Notes: a model not told the origin generated them from the letters alone. A stretch of DNA of 64,000 nucleotides from CAZRGV01 sp964599655 (GCA_964599655.1 CAZRGV010000014.1:1-64000), one strand, 5' to 3'. Counted from the stretch's first letter, positions 46,596-55,145 are shown. A program made the numbers and translations.

Positions 46596-47507
46596 TCAAC
46601 GGGGCGATGGCCTGGTTGCGATGCCGTGTCGAATGATGGACAGAATCCGCTCGCGCTCGTCTCCGACCAAGGGGAGCCTGGGCGCTCGAACCATTTCGGA
46701 GCCGAGGCCACACTCCTGGACGGCCAGTTTAATATACTGAACCAGCTTCACGTGCGTATCAAGGTGAAGCAGCGGTGTGTACCAGCGATAAACCTCGCGG
46801 GCCTCGTCCCAGCGGCCCGAGCTCGCCAGATCCCAGAGCAGGCGGTTTTCGGCAGGGAACGCGTTGACCAGGCCAGATACCCAACCCACCGCGCCTAGCA
46901 AGACGCTCTCGAGTACAAGGTCGTCAACCCCGCAAAAGAGGTCGAATCGATCACCGCAGAGGTTCTTCAGATCCGTGATCCGACGAACGTTTTCGGACGA
47001 TTCCTTGATGGCCACAAACCTTGGTTCGTCAGCAAGTTCGACGAACATTTCGGGAGTAATGTCAACATAATAAGAGACGGGGTTGTTATAAATCATGATC
47101 GGAAGGTCCGAAGCGGTGGCCACGGCTCGAAAATGCGACAGTGTCTCCCTCGCGTCCGACTTGTAGACCATCGCCGGTAGAACCATCAGGCCATCCACGC
47201 CGATTCGACTCGCGTCGGCGGCGAAACGGCAGGCCCTGGCCGTGGTGCACTCGGCCACGCCCGTCAAGACAGGGACCCGGCCCGCGACGTGAGCCACCGT
47301 GGACTTGAGGACGTCGAGCTTTTCCTCATACTCGAGCGAACAGTTCTCCCCCACGGTGCCCAGCATGATCAGGCCATGAATACCCGCCTCGATCATCCGG
47401 GAAAGATGCGACATGGTCGCGTTTAGATCGAGCGTCTGATCGGGATGAAATTGCGTGGTCGCGGCCGGAAAGACGCCCTTCCAGTGAACATTCAGTCTGC
47501 CCATCAT
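46596..47507 (-). CDS. dihydrodipicolinate synthase family, probable pyrroline-4-hydroxy-2-carboxylate deaminase
   Basis: A 303-residue class I aldolase-fold enzyme. The start at 47507 (or 47504, ATGATG) gives MMGRLNVHWKGVFPAATTQF, the K-G-V-x-(P/T)-A-x-x-T start of the family. GTVGENCSLEYEEKLDVLKS is the carboxylate-binding loop; Tyr in PIMIYNNPVSYYVDITPEMF and Schiff-base Lys in PRFVAIKESSENVRRITDLK are both present, then GDRFDLFCGVDDLVLESVLL and GAVGWVSGLVNAFP. The family pattern and neighbours fit deamination of delta1-pyrroline-4-hydroxy-2-carboxylate to 2-oxoglutarate semialdehyde (HypD-like). A semialdehyde dehydrogenase, the next step, is not in this window. It is the first gene of the minus-strand run. 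Confidence 0.85.
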   Translation of the reverse strand: MMGRLNVHWKGVFPAATTQFHPDQTLDLNATMSHLSRMIEAGIHGLIMLGTVGENCSLEYEEKLDVLKSTVAHVAGRVPVLTGVAECTTARACRFAADASRIGVDGLMVLPAMVYKSDARETLSHFRAVATASDLPIMIYNNPVSYYVDITPEMFVELADEPRFVAIKESSENVRRITDLKNLCGDRFDLFCGVDDLVLESVLLGAVGWVSGLVNAFPAENRLLWDLASSGRWDEAREVYRWYTPLLHLDTHVKLVQYIKLAVQECGLGSEMVRAPRLPLVGDERERILSIIRHGIATRPSPR

Positions 47508-47579
47508 CTCAAAGTTCCATCGTATATCGGTTCGCGTATTCGGACGGCCGGGAATTGACAGGATTCTGAAGCAACCGCA

Positions 47580-47609
47580 ACAATACTGTGACATCGTACG
47601 CAATGTCAA
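47580..47609 (-). promoter_or_regulatory. promoter of the catabolic run with palindromic operator
   Basis: On the minus strand TTGACA (47609-47604), 18 bases, then TATTGT (47585-47580). The spacer holds GACAT-8-ATGTC (47590-47607), a dyad centred near GTAC. Its position between the -35 and -10 boxes is typical of a repressor site, and the adjacent divergent gene encodes a GntR regulator. Confidence 0.55.
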
Positions 47610-48604
47610 CTAGGTCGTGGAAAGAGGAATTGAGATTGGGCCCGACCGAGACGCCGCCGCAAGGGTGTGATCCAGTCGTGGAACCGCGCGACACGCGCCG
47701 CGCCACGATTGCGGAATACATCAAGAGTGATCTGATTTGCCGACTACGAGCAGGACGAGGCGGGCCGGAGCCGCTCACGCTCAAGGCCCTCTCGCTCCAC
47801 TATGGCGTGAGTCTTACGCCGGTCCGCGAGGCGTTTCGCGATTTGGTTTTGGAAGGGGTACTGGTCCGACGGAGCGACGGGCGTGTCTCGGTCAATCCGA
47901 ACCTGAGTCGGCTGAAGTCTCGGCCAGATCAACCAAAAATCCAACGTCCCGTCGCTCGAACCACGGATCTCGAGCACGCGCTGTCGAGGGAAATCATCGG
48001 GAAGAGCCTTCGAGGCGAGGCGGAGTATCTCCGGGAAGAGGCGACCGCGAGACGATTCCGGGTGGGAAGGACTGCGGTGCGGCAGGCCTTCGGCCGACTG
48101 GAGGGCCAAGGTCTCATGATCCACGTGCCGCGCTGCGGCTGGCGCGTTCGCGTGTTCGACGCGGCCGAAATGAGCGCCTTCCTCGAAATTCGCGAGTTAC
48201 TGGAATTGAAAGCGCTCGAACTGGCTATTCCCCGCCTCGATGAGCGGGAGCTCCGCCGCATGCTGCGAGGCAATGACGCGAGGCCACACCTTCCACGGCT
48301 GGACAACAGCCTGCATGCTTACCTTGTCCAAACCAGTAAGAATCGTTATATTATCGATTTTTTTGAGCGACACGGAGCGTACTATGCCACGCTGTTCGAT
48401 TTCGCGACCCCGGAGACAAGCGTCGTGGCGGAAATGGCGCGTCAGCATCGCGAGATTCTCCAGGCTCTGATCGCGAGAGACTGGCCACGCGCTCGCCGAA
48501 TGCTCGCGCGCCACATTCGGTCTCAGAAGCCGATCGTTGAGGAACTACTCCACCGCATCGGCCGGCATGCGCCGGCCCTCGAACCAGGCGAGGCCACCCC
48601 ATGA
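47603..48604 (+). CDS. GntR family regulator with two winged-helix domains and FCD-type sensor
   Basis: A repressor/activator of about 333 residues. A GTG at 47588 extends it five codons but lies inside the probable operator; ATG at 47603 is preferred though without a clear ribosome-binding site. First winged helix, about 35-85: IAEYIKSDLICRLR, LTLKALSLHYGVSLTPVREA, FRDLVLEGVLVRRSDGRVSV. Second, about 108-162: ALSREIIGKSLRGEAEYLRE, RRFRVGRTAVRQAFGRLEGQ, GLMIHVPRCGWRVRVFDAAE. The rest is a helical FadR/VanR (FCD) ligand domain (FLEIRELLELKALELAIPRL, DNSLHAYLVQTSKNRYIIDF, QHREILQALIARDWPRARRM). Most GntR proteins have one DNA-binding domain. It overlaps the peptidase start by ATGA. Confidence 0.85.
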   Translation: MSTRSWKEELRLGPTETPPQGCDPVVEPRDTRRATIAEYIKSDLICRLRAGRGGPEPLTLKALSLHYGVSLTPVREAFRDLVLEGVLVRRSDGRVSVNPNLSRLKSRPDQPKIQRPVARTTDLEHALSREIIGKSLRGEAEYLREEATARRFRVGRTAVRQAFGRLEGQGLMIHVPRCGWRVRVFDAAEMSAFLEIRELLELKALELAIPRLDERELRRMLRGNDARPHLPRLDNSLHAYLVQTSKNRYIIDFFERHGAYYATLFDFATPETSVVAEMARQHREILQALIARDWPRARRMLARHIRSQKPIVEELLHRIGRHAPALEPGEATP

Positions 48605-50943
48605 CGACCAAGGACGTACGGATATCGATTCCCTTTGCGCTGGCGGTTTGCCTTGTGATCTGCGTGGGCGCTCCCTCGTCTTGCCCAGCCCAGGGGACGA
48701 AGGCCGACTACGCGCGGGCCGACGGACTTCGTGACCTCACTCGTGGGAAAGTGTTTCCGACGCGAGTCGAGCCCCACTGGTTCGCGAACAATACCCGATT
48801 CTGGTATCGTAACAACAAATCGAAGGACGTTCATGAATTTGTGCTGGTCGACGCCGTCAAGGGTGAGCAGGGTCCGGCGTTCGATCATCGGGCGTTGGCG
48901 CAGCGCCTAACGGAAGCAACCGGCCAACCGCACGATTCGGGCCGCCTGCCGATCGAGGATCTCGAATTCGAGGACGACGGCCTCGTCCGATTCCGCGTCG
49001 AGGGAAAGGGTTGGCGGTATGACCCGAAGACCGGAGCATTGGAGGCGGAGGCCGAGGTCTTGAAGGAGACACGTCGCGAGAGGGGTCGAAATCGTCCGTT
49101 CTCGCGTCCTCGATCGGACCGCTGGTCGCCACGTCGCGACGTTTCTCCGGATGGGCAGTGGCTGGCGTTCATCCGGGAGAACAATCTGTACCTCCGAAAT
49201 CAAGAACGCGGCGATGAGATCGAGCTGAGTCGGAACGCAACCGCCGAGGATGCCTATGAGCCCCGCGTCTTCTGGTCTCCGGACTCGAAGAAACTCGTGG
49301 CCCTCAAGACGAGGTTGGGAGAAGATCGGCAGGTCTACCTCATCGAATCGTCGCCCAAAGATCAATTGCAGCCAAAGCTTCATTCACTAAAGTACGCGAA
49401 ACCCGGAGACCGACTTTCGACCACGAAGCCTCACCTGTTCGACGTCGCTCAACGAAAGGAGATCCGGATTCATGACGACCTGTTCGTGAATCCCTGGAGT
49501 GTTGGGGAGATTCGTTGGAGTCCCGATTCCAGCCGCTTCACGTTCCTGTACAACCAACGGGGACATCAAGTCCTTCGCGTGGTGGCCGTCGATGCGGAGA
49601 CTGGCGAGGCGCGCGCCTTGATCGATGAGCGAAGTCCGACCTTCATTGATTATGCGTTCAAGCAGTACACGCACTATCTCGACTCCACGAACGAGATCAT
49701 CTGGATGTCCGAACGAGATGGGTGGAATCACTTGTATCTTTACGATTCCGTCACCGGGAAGGTGAAGAACCAGATCACCCGGGGGGAGTGGGTCGTTCGG
49801 GGCGTGGAACGTGTGGACGACGACACGCGCCAGATCTGGTTTCTGGCTAGTGGAGTCGACCCGTCGCAGGATCCGTATTACCTCCACCTGTGCCGTATTC
49901 ATTTCGACGGTACGGGGTTCGTGGATTTGACCCCGGCGGATGGCACGCACGAGGTGACCGAGTCGCCCGATCATCGCTTCCTCGTCGATACCTACTCGAG
50001 AGTTGATCTGCCACCTGTTACGGAACTGCGACGTGAAGCCGATGGCTCGCTTGTCCTCACCCTGGAGAAGGCGGATTGGACGGCGCTGCGGCGATCAGGC
50101 TGGCAAGTTCCCGAACGGTTCGTCGCGAAGGGTCGAGACGGAGTTTCTGAGATTTTCGGCGTGATCTACAGACCCACGAATTTTGATGCAAAGAAGTCGT
50201 ATCCGGTCATCGAGAAGATTTATGCCGGTCCCCACGGGTCGTTCGTGCCGAAGGCCTTTGCTCCGTATCATGCCGGCCAGTCCATGGCCGAGCTGGGCTT
50301 CATCGTGGTCGAGATCGATGGCATGGGAACCTCAAACCGATCGAAAGCGTTTCATGACGTCTGTTGGAAGAACCTGGGCGATTCTGGCTTTCCCGACCGG
50401 ATCCTCTGGATCAAGGCCGCGGCGGAAAAGTACCCTTACATGGATCTTTCGCGGATTGGAATCTACGGAGGTTCGGCGGGGGGGCAGAGCGCCCTCCGAG
50501 CGCTTCTGGCGCATGGAGATTTCTACAAGGTCGCGGTCTCTGACTGTGGATGCCACGACAATCGCATGGACAAAGTCTGGTGGAATGAGCTCTGGATGGG
50601 CTGGCCGGTCGGACCGCACTACGCCGAACAATCGAATGTGACAAACGCCCATCGACTTACGGGGAAGCTGCTGCTGATCGTGGGAGAGCTCGATCGGAAC
50701 GTCGATCCCGCATCGACGATGCAGGTCGTCGATGCGTTGATCAAGGCGGACAAGGATTTTGACTTGCTCGTTGTTCCGGGGGCTGGCCATGGAGCCGGTG
50801 GCGGGACGTATGGCACACGCCGTACCCGAGACTTCTTCGTTCGCCACCTGCTGGGTGTCGAACCGCGACAATCGTCGCCCGCGAACGAAGCCGTTTCACA
50901 CGAGGATATTTCATTGTTAACGAGAAGTCGGCTCGACAAATGA
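48601..50943 (+). CDS. S9 family prolyl oligopeptidase/DPP-IV-like peptidase, exported
   Basis: A 780-residue two-domain peptidase. The signal peptide is ISIPFALAVCLVICVGAPSS. Residues about 150-500 are the DPP-IV N-terminal beta-propeller (DVSPDGQWLAFIRENNLYLR, PRVFWSPDSKKLVALKTRLG, ERDGWNHLYLYD). The catalytic domain has GIYGGSAGGQSALRALLAHG (nucleophile Ser), Asp in VGELDRNVDPASTMQ and His in VPGAGHGAGGG, with DGMGTSNRSKAFHD before. Such enzymes remove X-Pro dipeptides or cut after proline. Coupled to the regulator and divergent from hydroxyproline enzymes, it is likely to supply proline/hydroxyproline peptides. Length is normal for DPP-IV. Confidence 0.9.
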   Translation: MTTKDVRISIPFALAVCLVICVGAPSSCPAQGTKADYARADGLRDLTRGKVFPTRVEPHWFANNTRFWYRNNKSKDVHEFVLVDAVKGEQGPAFDHRALAQRLTEATGQPHDSGRLPIEDLEFEDDGLVRFRVEGKGWRYDPKTGALEAEAEVLKETRRERGRNRPFSRPRSDRWSPRRDVSPDGQWLAFIRENNLYLRNQERGDEIELSRNATAEDAYEPRVFWSPDSKKLVALKTRLGEDRQVYLIESSPKDQLQPKLHSLKYAKPGDRLSTTKPHLFDVAQRKEIRIHDDLFVNPWSVGEIRWSPDSSRFTFLYNQRGHQVLRVVAVDAETGEARALIDERSPTFIDYAFKQYTHYLDSTNEIIWMSERDGWNHLYLYDSVTGKVKNQITRGEWVVRGVERVDDDTRQIWFLASGVDPSQDPYYLHLCRIHFDGTGFVDLTPADGTHEVTESPDHRFLVDTYSRVDLPPVTELRREADGSLVLTLEKADWTALRRSGWQVPERFVAKGRDGVSEIFGVIYRPTNFDAKKSYPVIEKIYAGPHGSFVPKAFAPYHAGQSMAELGFIVVEIDGMGTSNRSKAFHDVCWKNLGDSGFPDRILWIKAAAEKYPYMDLSRIGIYGGSAGGQSALRALLAHGDFYKVAVSDCGCHDNRMDKVWWNELWMGWPVGPHYAEQSNVTNAHRLTGKLLLIVGELDRNVDPASTMQVVDALIKADKDFDLLVVPGAGHGAGGGTYGTRRTRDFFVRHLLGVEPRQSSPANEAVSHEDISLLTRSRLDK

Positions 50944-51142
50944 CGAACCTGGGTTTCGACTGGAAACCCGCGTGGGGTCACTGAAACCAAGTTCTTGGCA
51001 TACAATCCCCATCAACCTAAGCTGCGTTGTGGCGGTTGCTCTGGGTGACGTGGCGCGGTTGAGCGCGTTCCGTGATCTCGGTACGCTCCTCTGGAACAAC
51101 GGAATGTTGTTCCTCATGGAACGACCGCGCGGAGACTTTGGT

Positions 51143-51490
51143 ATGGCCACGAAGCCAACCCGACAGCAGCAGCAGGCCTGCGACCAGCTTGCCGAAGCGC
51201 TCCTCCTGATTATCGAGGCCGCACGGCTCGATGGTCGGGTCAAGCTGGATCCGGAGAGTGTGAGCGGGATTACCGGGAAACTGGCGGCGATGTCGTCCGC
51301 CTTCGGCGTGGACGACATCGTCGGCCGCGCCCTCCAACGCCGTTGTCAGCGGTTGGGGTTGCCGGAGAGCGATGTCGAACTGCTCACGCTGATGGAATCC
51401 GAGTTGGACCCACTGGCGATTTTGGTTTTGTCGGACGACGCTGTTCGCCATCGCGTTGCGAGGCTTCGCGAAGAGTTGGGAGAGGTTTGA
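51143..51490 (+). CDS. small hypothetical helical protein
   Basis: A 115-residue protein. ATG at 51143 is chosen because GGAG lies eight bases upstream; the longer frame from 50972 adds an unlikely N-terminus. The sequence is almost wholly helical and polar: KPTRQQQQACDQLAEALLLI, IIEAARLDGRVKLDPESVSG, ALQRRCQRLGLPESDVELLT and VRHRVARLREELGEV. No transmembrane segment, signal peptide or cysteine pair is seen. I do not recognise the family. It stands alone between the S9 peptidase and tRNA-Val. Confidence 0.6.
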   Translation: MATKPTRQQQQACDQLAEALLLIIEAARLDGRVKLDPESVSGITGKLAAMSSAFGVDDIVGRALQRRCQRLGLPESDVELLTLMESELDPLAILVLSDDAVRHRVARLREELGEV

Positions 51491-51606
51491 CGCGACACAA
51501 CTCCGGATGCAACCCTTTCGTCGATCGTTCTACGGGTATGATCGGCCAGAACGGTGGTTTGCGGATTCTAACCGCGACCTGGCCTCGTCGTGGAATCTCC
51601 ACGCCG

Positions 51607-51639
51607 AAAAAAATTGACCAGGGTCAAGACCCTGGTCAA
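51607..51639 (-). terminator. intrinsic terminator of tRNA-Val
   Basis: On the minus strand, five bases after the tRNA, GACCAGGGTC pairs with GACCCTGGTC (51616-51637) over ten base pairs (twelve with flanking A-T pairs) around an AA centre, followed by seven T residues (51613-51607). Confidence 0.92.
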
Positions 51640-51643
51640 GGAA

Positions 51644-51717
51644 TGGGCGATGCAGGACTTGAACCTGCGACCCCCAGCGTGTCGAGCTGGTGCTCTAGCC
51701 AACTGAGCTAATCGCCC
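51644..51717 (-). tRNA. tRNA-Val (anticodon GAC)
   Basis: The reverse complement forms a 74-nt cloverleaf: acceptor GGGCGAT/ATCGCCC, D-arm GCTC...GAGC, anticodon stem CCAGC/GCTGG with loop TCGACAC giving GAC, variable loop GGGTC, T-arm GCAGG TTCAAGT CCTGC, discriminator A, CCA not encoded. It reads GUC/GUU. Confidence 0.96.
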
Positions 51718-51834
51718 GATCTTTCGGGATGCGATAGGGACGTACATTCTTCGGAGTGACGAAGAGAGGACCAGTCGAAATCGACGGGACACGTCCCTCG
51801 GTTCCTATAAGAACGAACGTCCGCCAACACGAGT

Positions 51835-51864
51835 ATTTAACGCGATTGAGGGGGGGCGGGTCAA
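51835..51864 (-). promoter_or_regulatory. possible tRNA-Val promoter
   Basis: On the minus strand TTGACC (51864-51859), 18 bases, TTAAAT (51840-51835). The boxes are good, but the start would be about 110 bases before the tRNA, so a processed leader is implied. Weaker than the tRNA-Ala promoter. Confidence 0.35.
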
Positions 51865-51951
51865 GAGGCGTTTTTCTCACCGTTGACGAGTCGAGGGAGG
51901 CCATGGGTTCAGATTCCGAAGTTGGGCGAAGTAGGCTTGGTCCGTTGACCG

Positions 51952-53514
51952 TCAGCGGGACCAGGCGAGCCAGCGTTTGAAGAGGCCCTGAACGAAGGGG
52001 GTGAGTCTCGTGCGGTTGTAGGCGTCCGCGACTCGTTTGACGGCCTCGGCCTGGGTCGGGTAGGGATGGATGGTCCTGGCCAGGCGCTTGAGCCCTAGAC
52101 GTCCTTCGATGGCCACGGAGATTTCGGAGATCAGATCACCTGCGTGTCGAGACACAATGGTCGCGCCGAGGATTCGATCGGTTCGCTCGCGAACGTGGAT
52201 CTTGACGAATCCCTCGGTTTCGCCGTCGAGTATCGCCCGGTCGACGTTATGCAGCGTTTCGACAAACGAGTGAATCCGAATGCCATGGTCCGCGGCTGCC
52301 TGTTCGTCGAGTCCGACGTGCGCCACCTCTGGGTCGGTGAATGTGCACCTTGGGATCGTCAGTCGGCTCGCCTTGGCCCTTCCCAGGAAAAGAGCATTCT
52401 GGAGGACGATGCGTGCCATGGCGTCGGCGGCATGGGTGAATTGGTCCCGGCCGCAAACGTCGCCGGCGGCATAAATGCGGCCGTTGGTGGTTCGTAACCG
52501 GTCGTCCAAAACAAGACCGGACTCGTCGTGCGAGACACCAGCCTGATCGAGCCCGAGCCTCTCGATGTTGGGCGAGCGACCAACACCCACGAGGATCGCG
52601 TCGACTCGAAGTTGACCCCGTTGTTCGTTGGTCTCGAGCTCGAGGACCTTCTCACGTCCTTCCAAGTGAACTCGGACGATGTGGATGCCGCAACGTATCG
52701 TGATTCCGTCGCGTTGCATTGACCGCTCGACGATTTCGGCGGCATCGCGGTCCTCCCGGGCAAGGATTCGAGGTCGGGCCTCCAGAAGCGTGACCTCGGA
52801 TCCGAACCGGGCGAACGCCTGGGAAAACTCGCATCCGAGGGGGCCCGCGCCGATGACCGCAAGCCGGCGGGGCAAGGCCGACAGCGTGAAGACCGTCTCG
52901 TTGTTCAGACAGCCCACCTCGGCGAGTCCTGGAATGGGCGGGACGGAGGCTCTCGCTCCGGTGGCGATGACCGCTTTGGAGAACCGCAAGGTCTGACCGG
53001 ACACGTCGAGCGTGTCGGCTCCTGTAAACCGTGCTTCTCCCAGGTAGACATCGACACCGAGGTCGCGAAATCGGGCCGCGGAGTCGTGCGGACTGATCCG
53101 GGCTCGCAGTCTTCTCATGCGTTCCATGACCGCCGGGAAATCAACCGCGAAGCCATCCGGGAGACGAACGCCCAGTTCGCCGGCGCGGCGAACGTCGGCC
53201 GCCGCCCGAGCAGCCCGAAGTAGGGCCTTGGAGGGCACGCAACCAAAGTTGAGGCAATCTCCACCCATCAGACGCTTTTCCACCAGCGCGACCCTGGCTC
53301 CCAGCCCAGCCGCCCCCGCGGCGGCCACCAATCCCGCCGTCCCGGCGCCGATCACCACGAGGTTGTATCGGCCCGATGGCTCAGGATTCGTCCAGTCTGG
53401 TGGATGGACGTTCTCGACGAGTCGTCGATTGTGTTCGTCAATCGGCTCCACCCCGAAGTCGAAGGCGCGCTCGGGGTTGAAATTGTCGTTTGCTATGGAT
53501 GGCTTCGACGGCAT
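51952..53514 (-). CDS. FAD/NAD(P) disulfide oxidoreductase, MerA/lipoamide-dehydrogenase-like
   Basis: A 520-residue flavoprotein. FAD site NLVVIGAGTAGLVAAAGAAG; redox-active pair in GGDCLNFGCVPSKALLRAAR (CxxxxC); NAD site RLAVIGAGPLGCEFSQAFAR; second FAD site NGRIYAAGDVCGRDQFTHAA; dimer-interface end HPYPTQAEAVKRVADAYNR. It lacks an N-terminal HMA domain and the C-terminal vicinal cysteines of mercuric reductase, so mercury reduction is unlikely. The first 45 residues (PERAFDFGVEPIDEHNRRLV) are an extra head. Its gene starts two bases after a TVP38 membrane protein; the two are often neighbours or fused in bacteria. Electron acceptor is unknown. Confidence 0.88.
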   Translation of the reverse strand: MPSKPSIANDNFNPERAFDFGVEPIDEHNRRLVENVHPPDWTNPEPSGRYNLVVIGAGTAGLVAAAGAAGLGARVALVEKRLMGGDCLNFGCVPSKALLRAARAAADVRRAGELGVRLPDGFAVDFPAVMERMRRLRARISPHDSAARFRDLGVDVYLGEARFTGADTLDVSGQTLRFSKAVIATGARASVPPIPGLAEVGCLNNETVFTLSALPRRLAVIGAGPLGCEFSQAFARFGSEVTLLEARPRILAREDRDAAEIVERSMQRDGITIRCGIHIVRVHLEGREKVLELETNEQRGQLRVDAILVGVGRSPNIERLGLDQAGVSHDESGLVLDDRLRTTNGRIYAAGDVCGRDQFTHAADAMARIVLQNALFLGRAKASRLTIPRCTFTDPEVAHVGLDEQAAADHGIRIHSFVETLHNVDRAILDGETEGFVKIHVRERTDRILGATIVSRHAGDLISEISVAIEGRLGLKRLARTIHPYPTQAEAVKRVADAYNRTRLTPFVQGLFKRWLAWSR

Positions 53515-53516
53515 GG

Positions 53517-54530
53517 TCAGTTTTCAATTCTCGTTTCGGGACGCGACGTGGTGCCCTTGGGCGTTCGGGAGACGTCGTCGTTCGCCGGATGGTTTTTCCG
53601 AGACGACGTTGACACGTTGGCTGGCGCCATTCGGGCATCGAGACCGAGGGAGGCCAGAAGAGCGAGGAACACGAGAACGATCGCAACCGAGGCGAGTACG
53701 ACGGTCCCCCAGAATCGGCGTTTTCTCGTCCCTGGTGTCTTGGAACACTCGGGCATCGACGTGGTGAAACGTTCGGCTTCGAACCTCGAGGCCCGTCGGA
53801 TGGCGCGGCTCGCCAATCGGGTGATGAAGAACGTCAGAACGATCGTCGCCAGCAACCCAGCGCCGAAGAGGATCCACTCCGGGGTGGAGCGCGTTCGCTC
53901 ACCACCAACCGTGGCCTCCAGGCTGGCCCGGCCGGCATCGCCAACGGAGACGTAAAGGACCGTCCCCGGCAGCATCGCGACCCAGCTCGTGAGGACACAC
54001 GGCCAGAAGCCAATTCGTGTGACTCCAAAAAAATAGTTTTGAATGTTGAATGGCACGGCCGGCGAGAGCCGAAGCAAGGCCACGATCTTCCATCCCTCCA
54101 GGCCGATGGCCTGGTCAATCGCCTTCAGTTTCGGGCTCCGAGCGATCTGTCGTTCCACGGCATCACGGGCCACATAGCGAGCGATCAGGAACGCGAGAGC
54201 CGCGCCGATGTTCGACGCCAGCGAGACCGTGATCGTGCCGACGACCCGCCCGAACAAGGCCCCCGCCGCCAGCGTCAGGGCCGAACCCGGTATCATCAAC
54301 ACGACCGCCATTGCATAAAGGCATCCGAAAGCCAGGGGACCCCACGGCCCAAGTCTCTCGATCCCGGTCCGCAAGGCCGTCAGGCCCGAAGGGATGGAAA
54401 GCCCGCGCGCGAGCGTGAGAAGGCTCAGGCCGATCAGTCCGAGGGACACAAGCCGGGCCCACCAATCGAGTCGACCTCTCGTCCCGACCGAACCCGCCTT
54501 CTCCACCTTTCGCGACGTTTCGCTTCCCAT
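53517..54530 (-). CDS. TVP38/TMEM64 (DedA-like) family membrane protein
   Basis: A 337-residue inner-membrane protein. ATG at 54530 sits behind GGAGGAACGG; the longer upstream frame is not protein-like. Core SNARE-associated/VTT domain: GPWGPLAFGCLYAMAVVLMI, PGSALTLAAGALFGRVVGTI, the re-entrant loop, KIVALLRLSPAVPFNIQNYF and FGVTRIGFWPCVLTSWVAML with PGTVLYVSVGDAG. Members act as lipid scramblases or transporters. C-terminal extensions (about 250-337) contain one further helix (VVLASVAIVLVFLALLASLG) and a Ser/Arg/Lys-rich tail. It is the first gene of a two-gene operon with the MerA-like flavoprotein. Confidence 0.9.
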   Translation of the reverse strand: MGSETSRKVEKAGSVGTRGRLDWWARLVSLGLIGLSLLTLARGLSIPSGLTALRTGIERLGPWGPLAFGCLYAMAVVLMIPGSALTLAAGALFGRVVGTITVSLASNIGAALAFLIARYVARDAVERQIARSPKLKAIDQAIGLEGWKIVALLRLSPAVPFNIQNYFFGVTRIGFWPCVLTSWVAMLPGTVLYVSVGDAGRASLEATVGGERTRSTPEWILFGAGLLATIVLTFFITRLASRAIRRASRFEAERFTTSMPECSKTPGTRKRRFWGTVVLASVAIVLVFLALLASLGLDARMAPANVSTSSRKNHPANDDVSRTPKGTTSRPETRIEN

Positions 54531-55145
54531 CCGTTCCTCCGCCTCGGACCCACGAATCACGACCCGCCACGTCGCACCCGGCGGCTTTTCCGAGTCGGCC
54601 GCTGAATTCTCAACTCGTGCAAGGTTCGTCAATCCGTTGGTGTGCTCCGAAGAGACGCGGCGATCACCTGCGGAATGGGCAGCGCCCTGGTTGGATTCAC
54701 CCAGATTCCGCCACGCCACATCAAGAAGCAAAAAAAGTCCACGGCCGCCGATGGCACTGGGACCCCACGAGGCCGGAAATTGCGAAATCCTCCACGGAGC
54801 ATCACAGGGAACCGATTGCTCCAAAAGGGCCGTTGATTTTCGGGCGCGGTGTTTCGAGTTACGGGGGAAGCCGCACTCCCTGCATTCCGGTCCGCGCCGG
54901 ATGGGCTCGGTCCGCGTCTTGTGTTTTCCGAAGGCTCGGATACACTCCAGCGGGTCGGGCTCAGTCCGGATCCAACAATCCGAGCCAGCAACGTCGATGA
55001 ACCACCTGATGCTCGATCCTTGGGAAAAACAAATCCGCGGTTTAATATTGTTTCTCGAATGCCTGCGACGGCGTCAAGTCGGCTTCAATGCCTGCCGGCG
55101 TCGCCGATCGCGTGTCAATGATCGTTCTCAGCAAGGAGCCAGGTT
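54531..55145. other. 615-base divergent gap without recognised gene
   Basis: It lies between the TVP38 and ceramidase-like genes. Several open frames cross it but none has recognisable protein features; the best (54998 to 55158, plus strand) overlaps the next start codon. An A/T-rich spot (TTTAATATTGTTT near 55041) could be part of a promoter for the downstream gene. Confidence 0.5.

Noticed and set aside
51952..53514. Mercuric reductase (merA)
   Set aside because: The fold matches, but there is no HMA domain, no C-terminal Cys pair and no merR/merT nearby.
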